A stretch of DNA of 64,000 nt from Bdellovibrio bacteriovorus (GCF_001592745.1 NZ_LUKD01000005.1:248001-312000), one strand, 5' to 3'; shown: positions 17,761-27,181, counted from the first letter of the stretch. Notes: generated by a model from the sequence alone, not told the origin. Program-made: numbers and translations.

Positions 17761-17790
17761 AAGCCTCGCCAAATATGCGGGGCTTTTTTT
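17761..17790 (+). terminator. Intrinsic terminator after yceI-like gene
   Basis: AAGCCTCGC (17761-17769), 7-nt loop, GCGGGGCTT (17777-17785) with one wobble pair, then a T-run. Confidence 0.85.
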
Positions 17791-17840
17791 ATTTAACGAT
17801 GTAAGTTTTTAATGTCTAACGATGAGTTTAAAGAAAAACA

Positions 17841-19061
17841 TTAAGTCGCCTGAAGCTTTTCAAGATCGAGTTTTCGCAAAGAAGGCGATAGATAGCCGAT
17901 CAATCCGACCGTCAGAATGCACATGATTCCACCAAAATAAACAGCCGGTACAGTTCCTAAAAGCTTTGCGGCTACCCCAGATTCAAGTTCGCCAATTTCG
18001 TTTGATGAGCCGATAAAGATTGAATTCACGGCTGAGATCTTTCCACGCATATGATCTGGGGATGATAATTGGACGGCGGCCGAGCGAATCACCATGCTGA
18101 TGCTATCGAAGCTTCCACTGAGCGCGAGGGCGGCTACAGATAAATAAAAATTCGTACTTAAGCCAAACACCAAGATACAAAAACCAAAGCCCGTAACTGC
18201 ACTTAAAAGCCATCGACCCGTGCGCATTCCATTTGTTCTAGATAAGTAAAGACTCATCATGGTTGCACCGATAGCTGGTGCCGCTCTTAATATGCCTAGT
18301 CCCTTGGGGCCTACAAAAAGAATTTCATTCGCGAAGATAGGCAGAAGGGCGGTTACGCCTCCAAAAAGAACCGAGATCATATCTAAAGACAAGGCAGGCA
18401 GAAGAATCGGGTGTTTGAAAACGAATTTTCCACCGGAGAGAAGTTCATCTTTAATCGAAGCATGCTGCACTGTTTGTTCCGGTGCGGGTAGGTCCTTACG
18501 AATTAACATCAGAGAAACTGAAGCTATCACCAACAAGATGCAAACAATACTTGAAGAGGCGACAGGACCCCAGAAGCCAAAGATCAATCCACCAACTGCA
18601 GGTCCCCCGATGCGAGCTACTTGCATCACAGAGCTTGAAACAGCGCTGGCACGCATAAGAAGTCCACGCTCTACCAGTCTTGGAACAATTGCAAAGATCG
18701 CCGGTTGAGAAAACGCACGGGCAAGACCCGTTAAGAAAGCGGCGAAATATAAAAGCCCCACCTGAGTTGAAACATTCATGTCGTGTGCGAAAAGATGCTC
18801 CGTTAGTACGACGAGACCTGAAAGCAAGCTCACGTAAATAACTCGTCGATACACCATTAAGGGACGTAAGCGATCCACAAGGTATCCCGCATACAAAGCA
18901 AACCCGATCGCAGGAATCGCTTCGGTTAAACCGATAAATCCCAAATACAAAGGATCTTTCAAGAGATCATAAATACGCCATCCAAGAATAACGGCTTGCA
19001 TTTGCACGGCGAAAGTAAAGAAGAAGCGGGCACTGACGAGTTTCTTAAAATCCAAGGGCAT
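17841..19061 (-). CDS. MFS exporter (EntS/MFS_3-like)
   Basis: 406 residues with 11-12 hydrophobic segments. GYLVDRLRPLMVYRRVI between TM2 and TM3 is the MFS loop motif (G-x-x-x-D-R). ARAFSQPAIFAIVPRLVERGLLMRASA is characteristic of the MFS_3/EntS branch (R-A-x-x-x-P-A-x-x-A-x-x-P-x-L-V). Members export siderophores, drugs or small metabolites; the substrate is unknown here. It stands alone on the reverse strand, divergent from the sigma-54-driven phosphodiesterase gene. Confidence 0.85.
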   Translation of the reverse strand: MPLDFKKLVSARFFFTFAVQMQAVILGWRIYDLLKDPLYLGFIGLTEAIPAIGFALYAGYLVDRLRPLMVYRRVIYVSLLSGLVVLTEHLFAHDMNVSTQVGLLYFAAFLTGLARAFSQPAIFAIVPRLVERGLLMRASAVSSSVMQVARIGGPAVGGLIFGFWGPVASSSIVCILLVIASVSLMLIRKDLPAPEQTVQHASIKDELLSGGKFVFKHPILLPALSLDMISVLFGGVTALLPIFANEILFVGPKGLGILRAAPAIGATMMSLYLSRTNGMRTGRWLLSAVTGFGFCILVFGLSTNFYLSVAALALSGSFDSISMVIRSAAVQLSSPDHMRGKISAVNSIFIGSSNEIGELESGVAAKLLGTVPAVYFGGIMCILTVGLIGYLSPSLRKLDLEKLQAT

Positions 19062-19098
19062 GCTCTTTATCTGCGCCTGGATTTCTTCTTTGGCAAGT

Positions 19099-19164
19099 TC
19101 TCATTTTGTGACGTCTGATTTCCTTTCAATAGCAGTCCTAAATTGTCGCTATCTCAGACCGAGA
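19099..19164 (+). promoter_or_regulatory. Two enhancer-like palindromes upstream of a sigma-54 promoter
   Basis: TCTCATTTTGTGA at 19099-19111 and TCTCAGACCGAGA at 19152-19164, each one base from TCTCA-N3-TGAGA. The second lies 31 bp before the -24 box. The same palindrome recurs at 24771, 39123, 56330 and 56391. Confidence 0.55.
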
Positions 19165-19194
19165 CATATCAGCTCACGTATACAGGAGCTTCCG

Positions 19195-19210
19195 TGGCAC
19201 TCTCCTTGCC
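19195..19210 (+). promoter_or_regulatory. Sigma-54 (-24/-12) promoter
   Basis: TGGCAC-TCTCC-TTGCC: the invariant GG and GC dinucleotides are 10 bp apart, as required, and both boxes are at consensus. The start codon of the phosphodiesterase-like gene (19254) lies about 44 bp after the -12 box, and AGGAGG falls between them. Confidence 0.8.
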
Positions 19211-19253
19211 TTTATTCATGTTGAGACGAATTTTTTTTGTTCAGGAGGGTTCT

Positions 19254-22200
19254 ATGAAGATCCGTACCTTTAAAGCTTTAACAGTGGCGATGGCGAGCAC
19301 TTTTATCGTAGGCATGGCAGCACCGGTTTCGCAGGCCCACGCTTTCACGATGCCTTGGAAAAAGGCCGAAGCAGCTCCGCAAAAGGTACAAACAATTGTG
19401 ATCGGTGTAGATGGTCTTAGTTATTACGCTTTCAAAGCCGCACAACGTGAAGGTTTATTCAAAGAGTTCTCACAATCGGGTGCTCACGTAGCTCCATTTC
19501 CTTCCATGACAGATCTTTCTTGGGCTTCTGTGACTCATACCGCCGACATCTTCGGTAATGCCGGTCGTATCAAATCTGTGGAAGCAACTTATTTCGATGA
19601 CGCCACTCAATCCGTACAAGGTGATCCCCGCGATTACTATCGTCGCCTTTCTTTCCCTAAGTATTACATGGGCGCTTTTGAGTTTTTCTTTAATCCGTAT
19701 GTTGAAGCCTTGATGTACTTCCCTACAGAAGAAGTTCCAAAACTTGAAATCAAGACTGTGGTTGATGATTTGATCGCTGCAAAACCAAAACAATTCCTCA
19801 CGGGTTATATTGGAGCGATCGATTCGACAGCTCACACGCAAAAAGACCGTTTATTCCCGGTCATGCGTATTCTAGATGCAGAATTAAAACGTCTATTAAA
19901 ATCTTATAAAGACAAAGGCCAAGATGTTGAAGTGGTTCTAGTTTCAGATCACGGTAATATCGGACGATTCCAAGAAGGTACGCCAGAGCAAGAGCTTGAA
20001 GGTGTAAATATCGGTGACGTTATTAAAAGAGCTGGTCTTAATAATGTTCAACAACTGAAAGATTCAAAAGACGTTGCCGTCCCTCTTATGGCCTTGGGAA
20101 CATGGGCCCCAGTTTATCTAAAAGACCGCAAAAACATGCAAAACTTGATCGGGGAGTTCCGTAAAGAAAACTGGTTCGATCTTGCAGTGACTATCAATCG
20201 TAATAACGAAAGCGAAACTTTGATGGCCGTGACTTCCCAACAAGGAAGCGCCGTCATTCAGTACGATAAAAAGAACAAACTTTATTACTACTATGCAGAG
20301 ACTGGAAATGCTCTTCGTATCGACAAGGCTTATATTTCTACAAAGGCGGCTCCCAAAGCGATCCAGCCTAAAGATCTAGTCAAAGCTTCTGAAAACTCCT
20401 TATACCCAGACGCCATCTATCGTCTGGTGGAATCAGCTTCCGAAAGAAATTTCGACTTCCCAGATTTCATCCTGACTTTGAAAGACGGTTACTATATCAA
20501 CTCTTCATTAGGCGCATTTACAAAAATGTACCGCACACACGGTTCATTAACGGCATCATCTTCTTACGGATTGATGGCTTCAAATAAAAGAGCGATCCCA
20601 GGTCAAATTCGTTCTAAAGACATTCTTCCTTACCTAGGTATTGAGCCGAAATCTCTTTTTGGAGAGACGTCTCGCCGCGCGGAGTTTTCAGCTCAGCAAG
20701 CTCTTGAAGACGTCGTGAAAAACGCCACTCGTGGTGTAGAGACAGAAGCAAAGAATCTTTCGCAAAAACGCATCTTCCAACATATTTCAAGATTCGTTTC
20801 TGACACGCGGCCTTACTTCTTAGTGTCTGAAATGAAAAGCTTCATGGATGCTTTCAAATTCGATCCATTCCAGAAGTCGCCGTCTCAAGCTCTGACACCA
20901 ATGAGTTTTGATATCAGCAAGTTCGACGTGACAACAATGATCAGCCCTGAAGATATCGGTGCAGTGACAGACGCAGTTCTAACTTCAGGTTCAGTTGATA
21001 ACTTGATGAATGACCCACGCGTGCAAAAAGTAAAAGAAAAAGTAGGTCTATTACAGGACTCTAAAGGTGCAGGCATCGAGTGGAAACAAGAAGAGGGTGC
21101 TACCGGCCTAGATTCTACTTTGAATAAATTTAAGCAATACATCCTTCCGGCAAAACGCGCGGTGATGAAGATGTACCAAATGCCGTATCTTTTAGAAAAA
21201 TCCATCGTGGTTCAGGAAAAGCCCTACATCCCTGAAACTCGCGACCTGCAATTTGCTCGCACGTGGACTTCTAATAAGTCTGACTTGGTTAAGAGTTATA
21301 AAGCTTTAAACGCTGCAAGCAATAAGCAGGTAGCACAAGTTCAATCTCTGTTAAAAGAAGCCATCAAAGAAGCAGAGTTGGAGGAACGCGTTTACCCGAC
21401 GGCTCTTTCTAAAGTCTATAATGAAAAGCTTGATGACGTGACTCTAGTTTATGTTCCCGGCATCTATAACAGCATCTTTGACCGCGAGATCTTCAGTCTA
21501 GGTCTCAATGCTGTCAGCGATGAAATGGGTGTACGCGTGATTACGCCGCCAGTAGAAGCAACATGCTCTAGTGATTACAATGCAGAGATCATTCTAAAAT
21601 ACCTTCGTGAAGACTTTAAGGCCCGTCAAGCGCGCGGTCACAAAGCTCCTCGCTACTTGATCGTGGGTTACTCTAAAGGTGCTGTAGATACTCTTCATGC
21701 CTTTACTAAAGCAGGTTCTTTTGTGTCGACGTACGTGAAAGGTTTCGTGGCAGTCGCGGCTCCTTTGCATGGCTCTAGCATCCTAAATACGACAGACGTT
21801 CCTTTCGCGTTGGTTTCAGCTCTTTCTGAAAATGAAGGTCCTGAAGTTTGTAAAACAGAAAAGACAGCTTCTAAATCTATCACGCCAACAGCAATGGAAG
21901 CTTTCTGGAGAAAAAATGAGACATCACTCATTGGTCTGACTCGTTACTTCTCTGTGACGTTTGAAAGTGATCCTGAAGATTCACACATCTTCATGAAAGC
22001 GACGAAAATCATCGGTCAGTTTGATGAAAGCAATGACGGTGTTGTGACGGTGTCTTCTTCGAAATTCCCGAAAAAGCTGATGGCTTTGGATATGGGAACT
22101 ATTAAAGCCGATCACTTGGCAGGTATCTTGTCTTCGCGCTTTAACCAAAAAGCCTTTATGAAAGGTTTGGTTCAATCGATGGCAGAATTGAATGTGACTG

Positions 22201-23246
22201 ATGATAAAGAAAATCTTCGCTGGAACACGCAAGTGATCTTAGCTGAAGCGAATCGTCATCCTTTCAAAACTCAAAGCTACGCTCGCCTTGGAAAAGACGG
22301 TCTAGCGAAAGTGTACTCGTTGAAGGCTGAGCACTTGGTGGATTTCCTTCCGTACGGAAACTCTCATGAGTTGAACCGTCAATTGATCCCGGCAGTGAAT
22401 GATCCGGCATCAAGCTATGAAGTGAAAACAAAGCTGCCAAGCTCACAGTTGAGCTATGACCCGTATGCGGTGTTGGATGTACAAAAGCTTCCAGACATCA
22501 TGGCAGTGAAAAAAGTCAGCCCCGCAACTCGCGCGAACATGCCAAACGGCATTAACATTGAGTACAATCACAAGAACATGGTGCACTTCCGTATGGATCA
22601 CCAGTTCAATTACGAGTCGCGCTCTCCGGGTGGTTTGGATGATAACAAAGACTTTGGTTACATTACGGCGGAATACAATGGCGAGCCATGGGCTTTGATG
22701 AAGAGTGTTAATAACTCTATGCGCATGACTACTTTGGCCTACAGATTTTCACCGGTCGAGTTTTCAAAAATGAACTTGAAGCTGGCTGTAACTAAAGGTG
22801 TTAAAGGCGCTGACCCGGTAAAAGGCAAAACGGGCATAGACGACTCGGCTTTCCAGGTTTGGTTCACAGTTCGTATTGGTAAAGCGAACGGAGATCGCAC
22901 TTTAGTAGATCCAAAGAATGACAAGGTTGTTCTTTTCGGTTACTACTGGGGTGATGAAGTTTCTGGTGAAACAAGACAAGCCGGACAGATTTTTGAAAAC
23001 TGGTACTCTAACAAAAATATTGTCGTAGCGACTTTGCCAGAAGCAAAACAACTTTTGCTGAACAATCAAGATATGCTGGGTAAAGCACAAAACTACCAGC
23101 GCAACTTGGCTGAAGACTTAGCAAAAGCTTTCCCGGGCGTTTCAGTTGATGACATGGAGATCGCAGCGATCACTATCCAACACGACTCTAACGACGCGAA
23201 AGATTCTTCGGAAGCTTATTTCAAAGGATTGAGCTTCCAACCATAA
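19254..23246 (+). CDS. Giant secreted protein: alkaline-phosphatase-superfamily domain plus alpha/beta-hydrolase domain
   Basis: 1330 residues from the ATG at 19254, chosen because AGGAGGGTTCT precedes it and the promoter lies inside the longer frame. A signal peptide ends about residue 30 (QAHA). Residues about 45-500 look like the type-I phosphodiesterase/alkaline-phosphatase superfamily: IVIGVDGLSYYAF (metal Asp53), SMTDLSWASVTH (candidate Thr86 nucleophile), and VSDHGN near 245 (metal Asp/His). Around 720-900 an alpha/beta-hydrolase-like domain follows: LVYVPGIYNS, then LIVGYSKGAVD with Ser about 807 in G-x-S-x-G. The C-terminal 350 residues are beta-rich and unknown. Two hydrolase domains in one exported chain fit a phospholipase C/lipase or nucleotide-lipid-degrading effector. 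It is followed 10 bp later by a second alpha/beta hydrolase. Confidence 0.75.
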   Translation: MKIRTFKALTVAMASTFIVGMAAPVSQAHAFTMPWKKAEAAPQKVQTIVIGVDGLSYYAFKAAQREGLFKEFSQSGAHVAPFPSMTDLSWASVTHTADIFGNAGRIKSVEATYFDDATQSVQGDPRDYYRRLSFPKYYMGAFEFFFNPYVEALMYFPTEEVPKLEIKTVVDDLIAAKPKQFLTGYIGAIDSTAHTQKDRLFPVMRILDAELKRLLKSYKDKGQDVEVVLVSDHGNIGRFQEGTPEQELEGVNIGDVIKRAGLNNVQQLKDSKDVAVPLMALGTWAPVYLKDRKNMQNLIGEFRKENWFDLAVTINRNNESETLMAVTSQQGSAVIQYDKKNKLYYYYAETGNALRIDKAYISTKAAPKAIQPKDLVKASENSLYPDAIYRLVESASERNFDFPDFILTLKDGYYINSSLGAFTKMYRTHGSLTASSSYGLMASNKRAIPGQIRSKDILPYLGIEPKSLFGETSRRAEFSAQQALEDVVKNATRGVETEAKNLSQKRIFQHISRFVSDTRPYFLVSEMKSFMDAFKFDPFQKSPSQALTPMSFDISKFDVTTMISPEDIGAVTDAVLTSGSVDNLMNDPRVQKVKEKVGLLQDSKGAGIEWKQEEGATGLDSTLNKFKQYILPAKRAVMKMYQMPYLLEKSIVVQEKPYIPETRDLQFARTWTSNKSDLVKSYKALNAASNKQVAQVQSLLKEAIKEAELEERVYPTALSKVYNEKLDDVTLVYVPGIYNSIFDREIFSLGLNAVSDEMGVRVITPPVEATCSSDYNAEIILKYLREDFKARQARGHKAPRYLIVGYSKGAVDTLHAFTKAGSFVSTYVKGFVAVAAPLHGSSILNTTDVPFALVSALSENEGPEVCKTEKTASKSITPTAMEAFWRKNETSLIGLTRYFSVTFESDPEDSHIFMKATKIIGQFDESNDGVVTVSSSKFPKKLMALDMGTIKADHLAGILSSRFNQKAFMKGLVQSMAELNVTDDKENLRWNTQVILAEANRHPFKTQSYARLGKDGLAKVYSLKAEHLVDFLPYGNSHELNRQLIPAVNDPASSYEVKTKLPSSQLSYDPYAVLDVQKLPDIMAVKKVSPATRANMPNGINIEYNHKNMVHFRMDHQFNYESRSPGGLDDNKDFGYITAEYNGEPWALMKSVNNSMRMTTLAYRFSPVEFSKMNLKLAVTKGVKGADPVKGKTGIDDSAFQVWFTVRIGKANGDRTLVDPKNDKVVLFGYYWGDEVSGETRQAGQIFENWYSNKNIVVATLPEAKQLLLNNQDMLGKAQNYQRNLAEDLAKAFPGVSVDDMEIAAITIQHDSNDAKDSSEAYFKGLSFQP

Positions 23247-23256
23247 AAGGAAGTTC

Positions 23257-24009
23257 ATGTCGGGTTCTAGAGAGTGGGTCTTAATTCGTGGCATCGTCAG
23301 TGAAGAATTTCACTGGTGGGATTTTCTGCCCGAAATGAAGACCCGCTTCCCACAAGACCTTCTGCATACTCCGGACATCATCGGTAATGGAAAGTTTTTT
23401 AAAAAGACCACTCCTTGGAGAGTGAAGCCAAATATCGAAGGTCTTCGTTCTCAAGTCCCCACAGATAATAAAAAAATTCTTTTTGGATTTTCTTTAGGAG
23501 GAATGCTTTCGCTGGAATGGGCGCATACCTACCCGGAAGAGGTGAGGGCGGTCGTTCTTGTGAACTCGAGTCTTAACAATTCTCCTTTTTATCGTCGCAT
23601 GACTCCAGGAGCTTTTTTGAATATCGCAAAGCTCGCGGCTGTGAAAGACCACGTCGTAAAGGAAGAACGCGTCTTAAAGATGACAAGTTTCCTTCCTGAA
23701 GAGCGAATCAAAAGCATGGCTCCTGTCTGGGGAGAACGAAGCCAGAAGTATCCACTGCGTCCTACAAACTTCCTATGGCAATTGGCCTTGGCATCGCAGA
23801 TTCCCCAAAGGGAAAAACCCAAGATTCCGGTCTTAGTATTATCGTCGGGTAAAGATAAAGTCGTGCATCCCTCTTGCTCAGAGCGAATTGCGAAGAAATG
23901 GGATCTTCCTTTGATCACGCACCCCGAAGCAGGGCATGACCTTTTCTTGGACGACCCACACTGGATCCTGAATCAGCTGCAAAACTGGTTAGAAAAAGAA
24001 AAGATCTAA
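23257..24009 (+). CDS. Alpha/beta-hydrolase
   Basis: 250 residues, cytoplasmic (no signal peptide). LFGFSLGGMLSLEWA is the nucleophile elbow (Ser in G-x-S-x-G), PVLVLSSGKDKVVHPSCSERIA supplies the acid region, and HPEAGHDLFLDDP the catalytic His. The length and motif spacing are those of BioH/esterase-type enzymes. Its AAGGAAG ribosome site overlaps the 10-bp gap after the giant hydrolase gene, so the two are co-transcribed from the sigma-54 promoter. Possibly processes a product released by the secreted partner (inference). Confidence 0.8.
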   Translation: MSGSREWVLIRGIVSEEFHWWDFLPEMKTRFPQDLLHTPDIIGNGKFFKKTTPWRVKPNIEGLRSQVPTDNKKILFGFSLGGMLSLEWAHTYPEEVRAVVLVNSSLNNSPFYRRMTPGAFLNIAKLAAVKDHVVKEERVLKMTSFLPEERIKSMAPVWGERSQKYPLRPTNFLWQLALASQIPQREKPKIPVLVLSSGKDKVVHPSCSERIAKKWDLPLITHPEAGHDLFLDDPHWILNQLQNWLEKEKI

Positions 24010-24641
24010 AATTGCAGAAGCCATTGATCAATGGCCGGAGAAAATTTCTCTGCCACCGTGAACATCCAAAGGGCGGTGACGGCACCTGCAAAAACATCCA
24101 TAGTCCAATGAGCTCTTAATAAAAGAACAGTGATCACCTCATAGATAACAATGAAGATCGCAAGAGTGATAAATAAGGGCCCACCCAAAGAGGCTAATTC
24201 CAAAGCGCCAAAGACCGCGAGCGCGGTATGCCCAGAGAAAAACAAATCATTCGACACCGCGTAAGTCACAAACAAAGACGGGAAGCCTGGATCCTTCCAA
24301 ATCATTCCCTCAGGAGTTGGAAGCACGGTGATGGCTTGATTGATTTGACGAAGGGCGAATAGGAAAAAGAGTCCAAATAAAGGACGAATCGATGGCCCGA
24401 ATAAAGCTGAGGTAATTAAGAAGATCCCTAACGCATCAACGATCAAAGAGCTTGAAATTAAAAGCGCGCGGGACCCCCAGGGATGGTGTTGTAAAATCGC
24501 ATTGATCTTATCCGTCAATTTATGAACTGAATCATAAATTCCACCGGCATGTTTCTGATTTCTTTGTCCCAAGAGTTTTTGAGAGAACAACCAAAAGACA
24601 ACAGCTCCTGCCGCGATCAAACTTTTAATAACCAAACTCAT
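24006..24641 (-). CDS. PAP2_C / sphingomyelin-synthase-like membrane phosphatase
   Basis: 211 residues from the ATG at 24641 (AAGG about 8 nt upstream). About six TM segments. SNDLFFSGHTALAVFGA and LLLRAHWTMDVFAGAV hold the S-G-H-T and H-x-x-x-D catalytic elements of the PAP2_C subgroup, the group that includes sphingomyelin/ceramide phosphotransferases (H-Y-T-x-D-V). The DPGFPSLFV segment before it is also seen in that subgroup. It may transfer or remove a phospho-headgroup from a lipid. It converges with the alpha/beta-hydrolase gene, overlapping 4 bp. Confidence 0.7.
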   Translation of the reverse strand: MSLVIKSLIAAGAVVFWLFSQKLLGQRNQKHAGGIYDSVHKLTDKINAILQHHPWGSRALLISSSLIVDALGIFLITSALFGPSIRPLFGLFFLFALRQINQAITVLPTPEGMIWKDPGFPSLFVTYAVSNDLFFSGHTALAVFGALELASLGGPLFITLAIFIVIYEVITVLLLRAHWTMDVFAGAVTALWMFTVAEKFSPAIDQWLLQF

Positions 24642-24770
24642 AGTCCACACCTTGCATTAAGGACCTAACATAGCTCATCGTCGCTTCTCAGAAAAGAAGA
24701 ACTTGTCAACGCGTTAAGCGGCTCTCGACAAAATCTGTCTTCGCCGCTTCTGTGCGAATTAGGGGCTTCG

Positions 24771-24837
24771 TCTCAGAATGAGATTCACGTGAAATATCAG
24801 GCTATTAGAAGAATCTTCTGATGGCTTTTTCCTTGCA
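24771..24837 (+). promoter_or_regulatory. Sigma-54 promoter with upstream TCTCA-N3-TGAGA palindrome
   Basis: TGGCTT-TTTCC-TTGCA at 24822-24837 keeps the -24 GG and -12 GC at the right 10-bp spacing. The perfect palindrome TCTCA-GAA-TGAGA lies at 24771-24783, 38 bp upstream. The lipoprotein start codon (24863) is 26 bp after the -12 box. A weaker half-match (TCTCAGAA) is at 24686. Confidence 0.7.
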
Positions 24838-24862
24838 CAATAAAGAAGAGATCGAGGTGTAT

Positions 24863-25474
24863 ATGAAAGACGCTAAATTTTTAATCATCACTCTTCTTGC
24901 AGTAGCGGCGATGTCCCTCAGTGCATGTGCAAAAAAGGATTCTGAATTTGCGGCTCGTTATCAAAGAAATAAAATGGGTGCGACTGTCGTGGATGGCGCT
25001 AAAACACAAGCTGCTGGCGAACAAGCCGCTGCACAAGGTTTAGAGGCTGACGTTGTCAACGTCACTCGTCATTGGACACCAGAAGGTCAGCCCGGTCCTC
25101 GTGTTGTGATTTCAACGATCTTAGTGAATAATCAAGAAGTCCCCGTGACGACGGTTCACTCCGGCACAGAACAAGTCAATGGCCGAGTCGATATCGCGGG
25201 CTACGTTGTGGCCTTCCATGCGATGTGCGGAAACGCGACCTGCAATCCTTATTATGCCACGATGGAAGTTTATCAAAACAACCGCATGATTATTCAAGAA
25301 GGTGTGCGTGTTTTCTTCGACAAACAAACTCCTGCTGATGAAGATCGTTACCAATGGTTTAAGCCCGAAGAGTCATTACCACTGGTAGGCCCCGGTGGCG
25401 TGGGTGATCCAAGAGGAATGGTCGGGTACTTCAATACGACTCAAGCCGTGGTTGGATCGAGTCGTATTAAATAA
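24863..25474 (+). CDS. Lipoprotein of unknown function
   Basis: 203 residues from the ATG at 24863 (GAGGTG upstream); an earlier in-frame ATG at 24821 lies inside the sigma-54 promoter. A lipobox, MSLSAC, follows a hydrophobic core, so the protein is lipid-anchored, probably to the outer membrane (Lys at +2, +3). Contains PGPRVVISTILVNNQEV, a beta-rich middle, and HAMCGNATCNPYYATM with two Cys that could form a disulfide. No family recognised. Monocistronic. Confidence 0.75.
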   Translation: MKDAKFLIITLLAVAAMSLSACAKKDSEFAARYQRNKMGATVVDGAKTQAAGEQAAAQGLEADVVNVTRHWTPEGQPGPRVVISTILVNNQEVPVTTVHSGTEQVNGRVDIAGYVVAFHAMCGNATCNPYYATMEVYQNNRMIIQEGVRVFFDKQTPADEDRYQWFKPEESLPLVGPGGVGDPRGMVGYFNTTQAVVGSSRIK

Positions 25475-25488
25475 TTTCTTCATTCAAT

Positions 25489-25788
25489 TTAGGTGAGCGC
25501 CGACGGAGAGTTCTTACGGGATCTCTCCGTTTTTCCTTTTTCAAGCTCTTCATTTAGTATCTCTGACAGATGGGTGTTTCGGGTTTTTACCAGAGAGTCT
25601 ATTTTAAGGAGATAATCTGCAAGATGATGAAACAGCCGTTCAATCTCGGAGTCGGTTTCTAAGCGCCCTTCTTCTTCTTTAATTTCTTCTGTCAGGCGAT
25701 CCACGATAAATAGCGCTGCATTTAAAGAAATACCAATCTGATGAAGATAATCGCGTTCGAGATAGAGTTGGCGTTGCGACTCGTCCAT
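25489..25788 (-). CDS. Small coiled-coil cytoplasmic protein, hypothetical
   Basis: 99 residues from the ATG at 25788, with a perfect AGGAGG 6 nt upstream (the frame continues to 25815). Highly charged and helical (LTEEIKEEEGRLETDSEIERLFHHL and onward). No family recognised. It converges with the lipoprotein gene. Confidence 0.6.
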   Translation of the reverse strand: MDESQRQLYLERDYLHQIGISLNAALFIVDRLTEEIKEEEGRLETDSEIERLFHHLADYLLKIDSLVKTRNTHLSEILNEELEKGKTERSRKNSPSALT

Positions 25789-26203
25789 GAGACCTCCTGT
25801 TCTTCTCAGTATCAAAACCTCTTACGCAGTGGGCAACTTGTAGCTTTGCAAGTGAATTGGAAGGGTCTTGAAAGCTGAATATTTTTCAGTGGAGTTTGTT
25901 AATTACTCACTCTTAAGACTTGGCCATCTGTGTCTAATGCCATTTTGAACCCAGCAATTTCCACCAAATCAAAATTAAAGGGGTTTTATTTTAGGTTTTA
26001 GTTAAGAAATGGTGTTGAAACGGGACTGAAGTCGTGGCACCTTACTTGCTCATTAAGGCTCGGTGGCTCCAATTTGGGACCAGTTTGAATCCTTTTTTCA
26101 GCCCCATTTGTTTTGGGAGCCGAAAGAACGTGAATTTGATTTTTGATTTTAAGTTTTTGGGAAGTTTAACAAGAACAAAAAACCATTAAGGAAAGGGAAA
26201 CCA
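25789..26203 (+). other. Noncoding leader region of the outer-membrane protein gene
   Basis: About 400 bp with no credible gene. It holds the sigma-54 promoter at 26035-26050 and, after it, a leader of about 140 nt before the GTG at 26204. A stretch at 25900-26030 is A/T-rich. No TCTCA-N3-TGAGA palindrome was found here, unlike at the other sigma-54 promoters. Confidence 0.5.
26035..26050 (+). promoter_or_regulatory. Sigma-54 promoter of outer-membrane protein gene
   Basis: TGGCAC-CTTAC-TTGCT: exact consensus at both boxes with correct spacing. Confidence 0.8.
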
Positions 26204-27181
26204 GTGAAAAAACAAATTTTGATGTCACTGATTTTGGGAACTATGGTTACTGTTGCTGCTCATGCAGAAGAGCAAGCACAAAACCAAACAGCGAACACAA
26301 GCACTGTTAAAGTGACTGACGTTCAAAACAAAGAAGAACAGAAGAAAGATATCGACGAAGAGATCACGAATGCTCGTATGCGTTCTGAGCTTGGTTCGAA
26401 ATCTCAATGGTCTTTCAAATCTAGCCTTGGCTACAACGGTGGATCTCTACAAAGACCATTCGATGCTATCCGTCCTAACTACCGTGCGTCTGCTTCAATC
26501 GAGTCTTTGACTCAATTGTCTGGTAACGTAGGTGTTAACTACCGTGTTTCTAAAGGTGGTAACCTTTCTTTCGGTACTGGTATCGTTGTAATGGATCCTC
26601 TTCACGGTGACATCACGAAGGATTTCCAAGATCCTCGTAACTCAAACCGTAAAGTACGCCGTTCTCAAGTTTCTACTCCGTACCTTGATTACAGTCACGG
26701 TTACCGCGCTTTCGACATGCAAATGATCTCTAGCGTGACTTACTCTCACTACACTGAAGAAGATTCTACTGATTACTACAACCTTTTGGGTAACGTATCT
26801 GTAAGCCAAACTGTGCTTGCTGATTTCGGTTCTTCTAACTGGTCTGGTGGTGCTTCTATCTCTATCGATAAAGACATCGCTAAAGGTGCAATGGACCAAG
26901 TTGATGCTCGTTATGACTACGGTGTAGGTTTGTTCCCATTCGCGGAATACACTTTCAACGATACATTCTCTTTCAGAACAGTTTTCGGTTACTTCCAATT
27001 TGCTAGATACGAAGACTACACTGAAGAAGGTCTTTACCAACTTGAGCCATACCAATCAGTTGGTATCGGTATCTCTGTTACTCGTGATATCTACGTTTAT
27101 CCAAACGTACAATTCACTCCTAAAGATATCCGCGACGACCGCACAAACGTTGCAGTATCTGCTAACTTGAACTTGTTCTAA
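26204..27181 (+). CDS. Outer-membrane beta-barrel protein
   Basis: 325 residues, GTG start with AAGGAAAGGG upstream. A signal peptide ends AAHA-EEQ. A short charged, helical N-terminal stretch (to about 60) is followed by alternating strands rich in aromatic residues (TYSHYTEEDSTDYYNLLGNVS and similar), and the chain ends NLNLF with the terminal Phe of outer-membrane proteins. Codon use is strongly biased to a few codons, which suggests high expression. No family recognised; it may be a porin-like structural barrel. Own promoter and terminator. Confidence 0.75.
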   Translation: MKKQILMSLILGTMVTVAAHAEEQAQNQTANTSTVKVTDVQNKEEQKKDIDEEITNARMRSELGSKSQWSFKSSLGYNGGSLQRPFDAIRPNYRASASIESLTQLSGNVGVNYRVSKGGNLSFGTGIVVMDPLHGDITKDFQDPRNSNRKVRRSQVSTPYLDYSHGYRAFDMQMISSVTYSHYTEEDSTDYYNLLGNVSVSQTVLADFGSSNWSGGASISIDKDIAKGAMDQVDARYDYGVGLFPFAEYTFNDTFSFRTVFGYFQFARYEDYTEEGLYQLEPYQSVGIGISVTRDIYVYPNVQFTPKDIRDDRTNVAVSANLNLF

